A stretch of DNA of 16,172 bases from an uncultured Ruminococcus sp. (GTDB lineage: Bacteria > Bacillota > Clostridia > Oscillospirales > Ruminococcaceae). The notes below the pieces were generated by a model that searched no databases, had not been told where the DNA came from, and saw nothing but the letters and a program-made list of their open reading frames with translations. Positions 1 through 6,295 of the stretch are shown here, piece by piece. Made by a program: the position numbers and the translations under genes. Within the stretch, counting starts at the first letter, position 1, and each line of letters opens with the position of its first letter. The DNA lies in the NCBI GenBank assembly GCA_937926145.1, contig CALANW010000013.1:1-16172 (forward strand). Reading direction: 5' to 3'.

Positions 1-28
1 AAATTAATATAATATCGTATAAATACAT

Positions 29-57
29 TTGACTTTATAGCTTTTTTGTGGTAAAAT
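29..57 (+). promoter_or_regulatory. sigma-A promoter of the queA unit
   Basis: A -35 box TTGACT (29-34) is followed by a 17-bp spacer and a -10 box TAAAAT (52-57). A TG one base upstream of the -10 box makes it an extended -10. Transcription would start near position 64, giving a leader of about 45 nt before queA. The leader is AT-rich and too short for a typical riboswitch. This is the only good promoter seen ahead of the four plus-strand genes. Confidence 0.75.
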
Positions 58-108
58 TTTATCAACTGCAATATATTTAATCAGATGTGAAAGGATAATT
101 TGTATTTT

Positions 109-1134
109 ATGCTGAAATCGGAATTCTATTACGATTTGCCCGAAGAGCTTATCGCACAAACACCAATCGAACCGAGAAATTATTCCCGATTAATGAAAAT
201 CGACCGTAAAAGCGGTGAAATAGAGCATCGTCACTTCTATAATTTATGCGATTACCTAAAAAAAGGTGATCTGCTCGTTATGAATAATTCGCGTGTACTG
301 CCGGCAAGACTTTACGGCATAAAGGAAGAAACAGGCGCTTGCGTTGAATTTCTGCTCCTTGAACAAAAAGGGGACAAGCTGTGGGAGATACTTGTTCGCC
401 CCGGCAAAAAGGCCAAGCCGGGCGCAAGATTCAGCTTCGGCGACGGCAGACTTAAAGCCGAGATAATTGAAACAGTCGAGGGCGGAAACAGAATAGCAAA
501 ATTTGAGTGTGAAGGTAACTTCTTTACAACGCTTGAAGAAGTCGGACAGATGCCGCTTCCGCCATACATCAAAGAAAAACTAAAAGACAAGGAACGTTAT
601 CAGACGGTTTATTCAAAAGAATTGGGCTCTGCAGCAGCTCCGACAGCAGGTCTTCACTTTACAAAAGAAATGCTTGCCGAGCTTGAAAATATGGGTGTAA
701 AGCTTGCATACGTTACACTTCACGTCGGACTTGGAACATTCCGTCCCGTAAAAGAAGATAATGTTCTCGAACATAAAATGCACTCGGAACACTATCATCT
801 TCCAAAGGAAACTGCCGATCTCATCAAACAGACCAAGGCTGAGGGTGGCCGTGTTATCGCAGTAGGTACAACTTCATGCAGGACGCTTGAAAGCGTTGGA
901 ACTTTCTTTGATGATATGGACGAACATGAAGGATACACCGATATATTCATTTATCCCGGATATGAATTCAAAGTAATTGATGGACTTATAACGAATTTTC
1001 ATCTTCCCGAAAGCACTCTTATTATGCTTGTATCGGCTTTTCTTGGCTACGAAAAGACAATGAACGCTTACAAGATCGCCGTTGATGAAAAGTACAGATT
1101 TTTCAGCTTTGGCGACGCGATGCTCATAGTTTGA
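109..1134 (+). CDS. queA: S-adenosylmethionine:tRNA ribosyltransferase-isomerase QueA
   Basis: QueA transfers and isomerises the ribosyl group of SAM onto 7-aminomethyl-7-deazaguanine in tRNA, giving epoxyqueuosine, the step after Tgt in queuosine synthesis in the cytosol. The 341-residue product has the usual family length and its conserved blocks: GSAAAPTAGLHFT (173-185), HVGLGTFRPV (205-214), VGTTSCRTLES (252-262), TNFHLPESTLIML (295-307) and a C-terminal YRFFSFGDAMLI. The ATG at 109 is chosen because it gives the typical N-terminus MLKSEFYYDLPEELIAQ. An in-frame TTG at 100 lies only 4 nt from the AAAGGA box (90-95), whereas the ATG lies 13 nt from it, so the start is slightly ambiguous. 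It is first in a unit that also holds tgt two genes downstream. The function is secure. Confidence 0.96.
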   Translation: MLKSEFYYDLPEELIAQTPIEPRNYSRLMKIDRKSGEIEHRHFYNLCDYLKKGDLLVMNNSRVLPARLYGIKEETGACVEFLLLEQKGDKLWEILVRPGKKAKPGARFSFGDGRLKAEIIETVEGGNRIAKFECEGNFFTTLEEVGQMPLPPYIKEKLKDKERYQTVYSKELGSAAAPTAGLHFTKEMLAELENMGVKLAYVTLHVGLGTFRPVKEDNVLEHKMHSEHYHLPKETADLIKQTKAEGGRVIAVGTTSCRTLESVGTFFDDMDEHEGYTDIFIYPGYEFKVIDGLITNFHLPESTLIMLVSAFLGYEKTMNAYKIAVDEKYRFFSFGDAMLIV

Positions 1135-1174
1135 CATAAATACATCAATGACATCTTAGCTTGGAGAAAACATT

Positions 1175-1930
1175 ATGATCTACAAGAATAAAATAAGAAA
1201 AGCGCCGTCTGTAAGCTTTCTTATGGGAATTATTTATGCGATTGTTGGGATAATATTCCTTATAGTAGGAATAGCTATCTCTGTTCATAACAATAATTTC
1301 TTAAATAACGCCCAGCAAACAAATGCCGTGATCTCTCGAATTGAAAAAGAATATTATTATGACAGTGACGGCGAGCGTAAAGCAAAACACAGTGTTTGGG
1401 TCAAATATGAAATAAACGACAAGCACTATGAAGAACTTCTCGACTATTATTCTTCGGATATGCGTGAAGGAGATACTATTATAATAAATTATTCTCCCGA
1501 TGATCCGTCGAAAATAATAACAAATATTGGTTCAAAGATTCTTGGCTTTGTCATTATTCCATTGGGCGGCATATTTGCAATGCTTGGTTTGTTCTTCATT
1601 CTAAAAAAGATACTTTCCGACCAAAAGATAAAACGACTGATACGATCGGGTGAGTGCTTGACAGGTATTATCACAAATGGTGACATAAACAAGTATGTCA
1701 CCATAAATAACATACACCCCTATAAAGCTGAGTGTGAAGTTATTGACCCTTACAGCGGTGAAAAATATCTTTACAGCTCTGATAACATTATGGGTAATAT
1801 TTCCGACCTCATAGGAAGAGAAGTCACAGTTTATGTTGACAGCAACAATAAAAAGAATTATTACGTTGATATTTACGAATTGATCGACAGATACAGTTCA
1901 GATGAAAATATCTACGATTATAGAAGATAG
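1175..1930 (+). CDS. two-helix membrane protein, DUF3592-like
   Basis: A 251-residue protein of unknown function. A short basic N-terminus precedes a first membrane segment (about 15-37). A soluble loop (38-120) follows, with a DUF3592-like pattern: a variable YYDSDGE stretch, then VWVKYEINDKHY, then GDTIIINYSPDDPSKI. A second membrane segment (about 121-145) leads to a C-terminal domain (146-251) that appears to repeat the same small beta fold, with HPYKAECEV, DPYSGEKY and VTVYVDSNNKKNYYVD. GGAG (1163-1166) sits 8 nt before the ATG. It lies between queA and tgt, and the tgt ribosome binding site overlaps its stop codon, so it is probably co-transcribed and coupled with tgt. The membrane topology is inferred from hydrophobicity read by eye, and no role in queuosine synthesis is known to me. 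Confidence 0.8.
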   Translation: MIYKNKIRKAPSVSFLMGIIYAIVGIIFLIVGIAISVHNNNFLNNAQQTNAVISRIEKEYYYDSDGERKAKHSVWVKYEINDKHYEELLDYYSSDMREGDTIIINYSPDDPSKIITNIGSKILGFVIIPLGGIFAMLGLFFILKKILSDQKIKRLIRSGECLTGIITNGDINKYVTINNIHPYKAECEVIDPYSGEKYLYSSDNIMGNISDLIGREVTVYVDSNNKKNYYVDIYELIDRYSSDENIYDYRR

Positions 1931-1938
1931 GAGAAAAT

Positions 1939-3069
1939 ATGTACACACTTTTAAAAACAGAGGGAAAAGCCCGAAGAGGCAAGTTTGAAACTGTTCACGG
2001 CACATTCCAGACACCTTGCTTTATGAATGTCGGCACTTCGGCTGCAATCAAGGGCGGTATTTCGTCAATTGACTTAAAAGGGCTGAAAACTCAGGTCGAG
2101 CTTTGCAACACTTATCATCTGCACGTTCGTCCGTCTGACAGAGTAATAAAAGAAATGGGCGGTCTGCACAAATTTATGAACTGGGACAAGCCTATACTCA
2201 CCGACAGCGGCGGATTTCAGGTCTTCTCACTTTCCAAGCTTCGCAGAATAAAAGAAGAGGGCGTATATTTTAACTCCCACGTTGACGGCAGAAAGATATT
2301 CATGGGACCTGAGGAATCTATGCAGATACAGTCAAACCTTGCATCGACTATCGCTATGGCATTCGATGAATGTGTTGAAAATCCTGCAGCTTATGAATAT
2401 TCAAAGAAATCATGTGAGCGTACAGTTCGTTGGCTTTACAGATGCAAAGACGAAATGGAAAGGCTTAACGCTTTACACGATACTATTAATAAGCATCAGC
2501 TCCTTTTCGGCATCAATCAGGGCTGTACTTTCTCCGACCTTAGAATAAAGCACATGGAAGCAATTGCAAGACTTGATATGGACGGCTATGCTATCGGCGG
2601 ACTTGCAGTTGGCGAGCCTACCGATGTGATGTACAAGATAATCGAAGATGTTGAACCCGTTATGCCGAAGAATAAGATAAGATATCTTATGGGCGTTGGT
2701 ACTCCGTCAAACATCATCGAAGCAGTCGCAAGAGGAGTTGACCTTTTTGACTGCGTAATGCCGAGCAGAAATGCACGTCATGCTACCATATTCACATGGA
2801 GCGGAATAATGCACGCAACGAATGCCTGCTATGAAACAGACCCACTTCCGCTTGACCCCGAATGTGACTGCCCGACCTGCCGCAATCATTCAAGAGCATA
2901 CATTCGTCACCTTTTCAAGTCAAATGAACAGCTTGCAGGAAGACTTGCTGTAATTCATAACCTCTATTTCTATAACACACTTATGGAAAAGATCAGAGAT
3001 GCTCTTGACAATGGCACTTTTGCCGAATTCAGAGCAGAATACTCTGAAAAGCTCTCCAAAATTCTCTGA
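1939..3069 (+). CDS. tgt: queuine/preQ1 tRNA-guanine transglycosylase Tgt
   Basis: Tgt swaps guanine-34 in GUN-anticodon tRNAs for the queuosine precursor preQ1 in the cytosol. The 376-residue product has the normal bacterial length. Diagnostic residues are visible: D89 in TDSGGFQVFSL (general acid/base), GINQG (191-195), GGLAVGE (220-226), and D271 in LFDCVMPSRNARH, which aligns with the family nucleophile. Zinc ligands are C309, C311, C314 and H340, with the same 31-residue span as E. coli C302 to H333. Its AGGAG box (1929-1933) overlaps the TAG stop of the preceding membrane-protein gene, which suggests translational coupling. It shares the unit with queA, the next enzyme of the pathway. 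No odd residues were noticed. Confidence 0.97.
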   Translation: MYTLLKTEGKARRGKFETVHGTFQTPCFMNVGTSAAIKGGISSIDLKGLKTQVELCNTYHLHVRPSDRVIKEMGGLHKFMNWDKPILTDSGGFQVFSLSKLRRIKEEGVYFNSHVDGRKIFMGPEESMQIQSNLASTIAMAFDECVENPAAYEYSKKSCERTVRWLYRCKDEMERLNALHDTINKHQLLFGINQGCTFSDLRIKHMEAIARLDMDGYAIGGLAVGEPTDVMYKIIEDVEPVMPKNKIRYLMGVGTPSNIIEAVARGVDLFDCVMPSRNARHATIFTWSGIMHATNACYETDPLPLDPECDCPTCRNHSRAYIRHLFKSNEQLAGRLAVIHNLYFYNTLMEKIRDALDNGTFAEFRAEYSEKLSKIL

Positions 3070-3111
3070 ACAGCCGCTTCCTAAAAACTGTATCGAAAGG
3101 AACTATAAACC

Positions 3112-4776
3112 ATGGAAATGAAAGATCTTTACAAAAAATATGTCAAGGAGACCTTTGACGAAAACGGACTTATCAAAGGCCTCGATTTTGATATTCCCGA
3201 AAACTTCAATTTTGCTTACGACATAATCGATGTTATAGGAAAAAACGAGCCTGAGCGCAAAGCAATGGTCTGGGTCAATGATAAGGGCGAAGAACACACC
3301 TTCACCTATAAAGATCTTTCGGTCAGATCAAATCAGTGCGCAAATATGCTTCTTGCACACGGCGTAAAAAAAGGTGATATGGTTCTTTCGGTTCTCAAAA
3401 GACACTATCAGTTCTGGATATTGCTTCTTGCACTTGATAAAATAGGCGCAATTCTCATTCCTGCAACAAATCAGCTTATGAAAAAAGACTACACCTACCG
3501 TTTTGAAGCAGCAGACGTTAACTATGTTGTCGCAACCGCAGACGGTGATGTTACCGATCACATTGAGCAGGCACTTGAAGAATACAAGGGCATAAAGGAA
3601 AAGTTCATCGTCAGAGGTGAACGTGACGGTTGGACGAACTTTGACGCTGAATGTGCTAAATACCCGACAGAACTTGAAAGAATTCAGAACAACGTCAATG
3701 ACAATATGCTGATATACTTCACATCGGGAACAACGGGCTATCCGAAAATGGTCGTTCACACACATTATTATTGCCTCGGACATATTGTTACAGCGAAATA
3801 TTGGCACAAGCTCCACGAGGGCAGCCTGCATCTTACTATCTCCGAATCGGGTTGGGCTAAATGTATGTGGGGAAAGATGTATGGTCAGCTTCTCTGCGCT
3901 GCTTGTCTGTTTGTTTATGACTTTGACCGTTTCCATGCAAATGATATTCTTCAGAAAATTCAGGATTATAAAGTTACTTCGTTCTGCGCCCCTCCTACAA
4001 TGTACCGTATGTTTATCAAAGAGGGAATCTCAGGTTACGATCTCTCAAATCTTGAGCGCACAAGCATTGCAGGTGAAGCACTTAACCCCGAAGTATTCAA
4101 CCGTTGGTATGACCTTACCGGTTTAAAGGTAATGGAAGGCTACGGTCAGACCGAAACCGTCCTCGCAATTGGAAATATGTGCGAAATGGAGCCCAAGCCG
4201 GGTTCAACGGGTATTCCGACACCGCTTTTTGATATAAAGATCTATGATGATGACTGCAACGAGGTTGAAAACGGTCAGGAGGGAGAAATCGTAATTATTC
4301 CTAAGACAAAGGAAAAGATCGGTCTTTTCAAGGAATACTACAAGAACCCCGAAGCTACCGCCGAGGCATGGAGAGGTGGGGTTTACCACACAAACGACCT
4401 TGCTTACAAGGATAATGACGGATATTTCTGGTATGTAGGACGCAAAGACGATGTTATCAAGTCCTCGGGTTACAGAATCGGACCATTCGAGATCGAAAGT
4501 GTTCTTATGGAACACCCTGCAGTTCTCGAGGTTGCTGTTACGGGCGCAAAAGATGCAATAAGAGGTATGGTCGTTAAGGCAACTATCGTTCTTACTAAGG
4601 CATACAAGGACAAGGGTGATGAAAAGCTTGTAAAAGAGCTCCAAGAACACGTTAAAAACCAGACCGCGCCTTACAAATATCCCCGTGTTATCGAATTCGT
4701 TGACGAACTTCCCAAAACTATCAGTGGAAAGATAAGACGAGTTGAGATTCGCGAAAAAGATAACTCAAATTCATAA
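3112..4776 (+). CDS. AMP-forming acyl-CoA synthetase, medium-chain (MACS/ACSM) type
   Basis: A 554-residue enzyme of the ANL superfamily that activates a carboxylic acid with ATP to an acyl-adenylate and then transfers it to coenzyme A. The core motifs are intact: P-loop TSGTTGYPK (204-212), A5 GYGQTET (343-349), A7 YHTNDLA (425-431), hinge GRKDDVIKSSGYRIGP (443-458), and A10 PKTISGKIRR with the catalytic lysine K540. The N-terminal region and overall length resemble medium-chain/ACSM-type synthetases more than acetyl-CoA synthetase, but the substrate cannot be read from the sequence. AAAGGAA (3096-3102) supports the ATG at 3112; the ATG at 3118 is less well spaced. It follows tgt by 42 nt with no terminator between, so it is probably the last gene of the queA unit. 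The functional link to queuosine is unexplained. Confidence 0.88.
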   Translation: MEMKDLYKKYVKETFDENGLIKGLDFDIPENFNFAYDIIDVIGKNEPERKAMVWVNDKGEEHTFTYKDLSVRSNQCANMLLAHGVKKGDMVLSVLKRHYQFWILLLALDKIGAILIPATNQLMKKDYTYRFEAADVNYVVATADGDVTDHIEQALEEYKGIKEKFIVRGERDGWTNFDAECAKYPTELERIQNNVNDNMLIYFTSGTTGYPKMVVHTHYYCLGHIVTAKYWHKLHEGSLHLTISESGWAKCMWGKMYGQLLCAACLFVYDFDRFHANDILQKIQDYKVTSFCAPPTMYRMFIKEGISGYDLSNLERTSIAGEALNPEVFNRWYDLTGLKVMEGYGQTETVLAIGNMCEMEPKPGSTGIPTPLFDIKIYDDDCNEVENGQEGEIVIIPKTKEKIGLFKEYYKNPEATAEAWRGGVYHTNDLAYKDNDGYFWYVGRKDDVIKSSGYRIGPFEIESVLMEHPAVLEVAVTGAKDAIRGMVVKATIVLTKAYKDKGDEKLVKELQEHVKNQTAPYKYPRVIEFVDELPKTISGKIRRVEIREKDNSNS

Positions 4777-4780
4777 AAAT

Positions 4781-4812
4781 ACAGCCTGATAAGTTAATTC
4801 TTGTCAGGCTGT
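4781..4812 (+). terminator. hairpin after the acyl-CoA synthetase gene
   Basis: A perfect 9-bp stem, ACAGCCTGA (4781-4789) with TCAGGCTGT (4804-4812), begins 4 nt after the stop codon. The loop is 14 nt. The tail (TTACAATTAC) is a poor U-tract, so this may be a weak terminator or a 3'-end stabilising hairpin that works together with the next hairpin. Confidence 0.55.
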
Positions 4813-4822
4813 TACAATTACA

Positions 4823-4856
4823 AAAGCCGTTTTTGATTTTAGTTCAAAACGGCTTT
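4823..4856. terminator. second hairpin, likely bidirectional terminator
   Basis: An 11-bp perfect stem, AAAGCCGTTTT (4823-4833) with AAAACGGCTTT (4846-4856), has a 12-nt loop. On the minus strand it ends in GGCTTTTG, giving a modest U-tract, so it could stop transcription from pyrB after passage through the 4859-5030 palindrome. On the plus strand it would back up the preceding hairpin. Confidence 0.6.
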
Positions 4857-4858
4857 AC

Positions 4859-5030
4859 ACTAATTCTTGATCGTTCTATAGACAAAATCGACAGATAGAA
4901 TAAGTTCAGTTAGGTCACTGCGTTGAACTTGGAGAGCGACCGCAGGCAGGCTGTTGCCTGACAAGGAAGCTTGACGCCGAATGAACTTATTATAGCCGAG
5001 AGTTTGTCTATATGTTGATCAAGAATTAGT
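4859..5030. repeat. 172-nt long palindromic element, MITE-like or structured RNA
   Basis: The ends are a perfect 14-bp inverted repeat, ACTAATTCTTGATC (4859-4872) and GATCAAGAATTAGT (5017-5030). Further nested pairs follow in order: TATAGACAAA (4877-4886) with TTTGTCTATA (5003-5012); AATAAGTTCA (4899-4908) with TGAACTTATT (4982-4991); GCGTTGAACTT (4920-4930) with AAGCTTGACGC (4967-4977), 10 of 11 pairing if two G-U pairs count; and CAGGCA (4943-4948) with TGCCTG (4955-4960). The result is one long rod with internal loops. No open reading frame, transposase or clear target-site duplication is seen. It lies between convergent genes, 8 bp from the pyrB stop. Candidates are a non-autonomous mobile element or a freestanding structured RNA. 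The structure is certain; the identity is not. Confidence 0.75.
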
Positions 5031-5038
5031 ATTATATA

Positions 5039-6124
5039 TTAGTGCTGGTTTAAGATGCGTTCATCGCAGTATTCACATTCAAGAGTATCTCCATTACCTC
5101 TGAACGCTCTCGGCAGATATGCTTCCTTGTGAGTAATGCAGTTGGGGTTTGTGCATCTGATACTGTTGTGAATATTTCCGCTAAGAAGCGTGGATGGATA
5201 TTCATTCTTCAAAACAGTGAGGATAAGTGCCATTCTGACATACATACCGTACTTTGCCTGCTTGAAATACATTGCACGGGGGTCATCGTCGACCGCAATA
5301 TCTATCTCATCAACTCTCGGAAGAGGGTGAAGAACGATAAGATCCTTGCTTGCTTTGGACATTTTTTCGGTGTCAAGACGGTAAACATTTTTCTGCTTTT
5401 CGTATTCATCAAGGTCAGAAAAACGTTCACGCTGGATTCGTGTCATATAGAGAATATCAAGCTTATCTATTACTTCTTCAAGAGAATCGACCTCGGTAAA
5501 CTCACAACCGTGTGCTTTTAATATATCAATAATGTATGACGGAACTTTAAGTTCAGGCGTTGAGATAAATATGAACTTGTTGCCTTTATAGCAGGACATT
5601 GCTTTGCAGAGGGAATGAACGGTTCGACCGTTTTTGAGATCACCGCAGAAGCCGATAGTATGATTTTCAAGCGTTCCTTTTTCTATGTACAAAGTCAACA
5701 GATCGGTGAGGGTCTGTGTAGGGTGAAGATGTCCGCCGTCGCCTGCGTTTATGATAGGACAGTCGGCTGTCAAGGCAGCAGCCTTTGCAGAACCTTCAAG
5801 TGGGTGACGCATTACCAATACATCCGCATAGCCTGAAACTATCTTTGTTGTATCTTTAAGATTCTCGCCCTTTGAAACCGATGAAGTTTCAGGATTATCA
5901 AATCCGATTATCGTTCCGCCAAGGCGAAGCATTGCTGTCTGGAACGACATCTGCGTTCTTGTGGACGGTTCATAGAAGAGCGTTCCCATAATTTTACCGT
6001 CACATTCGTGAGCGTATTTTTCGGGTTCTTTTGCGATCTTTGCGCCGAGCGAAACAATTTCGTTCCACCATGAAACGGGCATATCGCTAAGGTCGATAAG
6101 GTTGGTAAATTTAGATGTTACCAT
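5039..6124 (-). CDS. pyrB: aspartate carbamoyltransferase with C-terminal PyrI-like zinc domain
   Basis: Catalyses carbamoyl phosphate + aspartate to carbamoyl-aspartate, the committed step of pyrimidine synthesis, in the cytosol. In the 361-residue form the PyrB motifs are complete: STRT (54-57), SKGENLKDT (84-92), MRHPLEG (105-111), H134 in GGHLHPTQTLTDL, GDLKNGRTVHSL (161-172) and HPLPRVDEI (266-274). A normal PyrB ends near residue 310. Here about 45 more residues carry C324-x4-C329 and C350-x2-C353 in CTNPNCITH and LECEYCDE, closely resembling the zinc domain of the regulatory chain PyrI (CPNSNCISH and LKCKYCEK in E. coli). PyrI's nucleotide-binding allosteric domain is absent. The start at 6124 is chosen because AAAGGA lies 9 nt upstream; an ATG at 6142 would place that box inside the gene. 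It appears monocistronic. Confidence 0.95.
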   Translation of the reverse strand: MVTSKFTNLIDLSDMPVSWWNEIVSLGAKIAKEPEKYAHECDGKIMGTLFYEPSTRTQMSFQTAMLRLGGTIIGFDNPETSSVSKGENLKDTTKIVSGYADVLVMRHPLEGSAKAAALTADCPIINAGDGGHLHPTQTLTDLLTLYIEKGTLENHTIGFCGDLKNGRTVHSLCKAMSCYKGNKFIFISTPELKVPSYIIDILKAHGCEFTEVDSLEEVIDKLDILYMTRIQRERFSDLDEYEKQKNVYRLDTEKMSKASKDLIVLHPLPRVDEIDIAVDDDPRAMYFKQAKYGMYVRMALILTVLKNEYPSTLLSGNIHNSIRCTNPNCITHKEAYLPRAFRGNGDTLECEYCDERILNQH

Positions 6125-6133
6125 AGTTAAAGA

Positions 6134-6139
6134 TCCTTT
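6134..6139 (-). promoter_or_regulatory. ribosome binding site deciding the pyrB start
   Basis: Read on the minus strand this is AAAGGA, 9 nt before the ATG at 6124. It lies inside the six-codon extension that would result from starting at the ATG at 6142, and nothing like a ribosome binding site precedes that upstream ATG. The shorter protein is therefore preferred. Confidence 0.75.
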
Positions 6140-6169
6140 CATTTATAACAATATGATTTTATCTTATTC

Positions 6170-6198
6170 ATTCTATCACAAAACGACACTCTATTCAA
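6170..6198 (-). promoter_or_regulatory. sigma-A promoter of pyrB
   Basis: On the minus strand, TTGAAT (-35) is followed by 17 bp and TAGAAT (-10) with an upstream TG (extended -10). Transcription would start near 6163, leaving a leader of about 40 nt. That leader holds no attenuator hairpin or PyrR-type anti-antiterminator, so the usual leader-based pyrimidine control of Bacillota is not visible here. Confidence 0.7.
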
Positions 6199-6252
6199 TA
6201 GTTTTTTAAAATTTAATAAATTAAGTTATAAATCGACATATTGTAAGTTCAG

Positions 6253-6289
6253 AAAAGCTCACACGATCACTTAGACCGTGTGAGCTTTT
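6253..6289 (-). terminator. intrinsic terminator of the alpha-xylosidase gene
   Basis: A perfect 13-bp stem (6253-6265 with 6277-6289; arm AAAAGCTCACACG) and an 11-nt loop lie 6 nt beyond the minus-strand stop codon. On that strand the right arm ends in GAGCTTTTCT, a usable U-tract. It separates the alpha-xylosidase transcript from the pyrB promoter just downstream. Confidence 0.88.
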
Positions 6290-6295
6290 GTAGTA

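Noticed and set aside
1175..1930. YajC, often found next to tgt
   Set aside because: YajC is about 100 residues with one membrane helix; this protein is 251 residues with two helices and DUF3592-like beta domains.
3328..3936. 202-codon open frame on the minus strand within the acyl-CoA synthetase gene
   Set aside because: It is antisense to the conserved N-terminal and P-loop region of the enzyme, and its translation is cysteine-rich and resembles no family. It is a shadow of the real gene.
4795..5028. CRISPR-like repeats
   Set aside because: The TAATTCTTG copies are 9 bp, unevenly spaced and partly inverted, and no cas gene is present.
4859..5030. 6S RNA or another known structured RNA
   Set aside because: Length and rod shape are similar to 6S RNA, but the expected large central bubble with GC flanks is not clear, no convincing promoter or U-tract terminator frames it, and SRP RNA, RNase P RNA, tmRNA and cobalamin-box motifs are absent.
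6125..6169. PyrR-type attenuator or UTP-sensitive leader of pyrB
   Set aside because: The predicted leader is only about 40 nt, with no terminator hairpin or U-rich initial run that would support such control.
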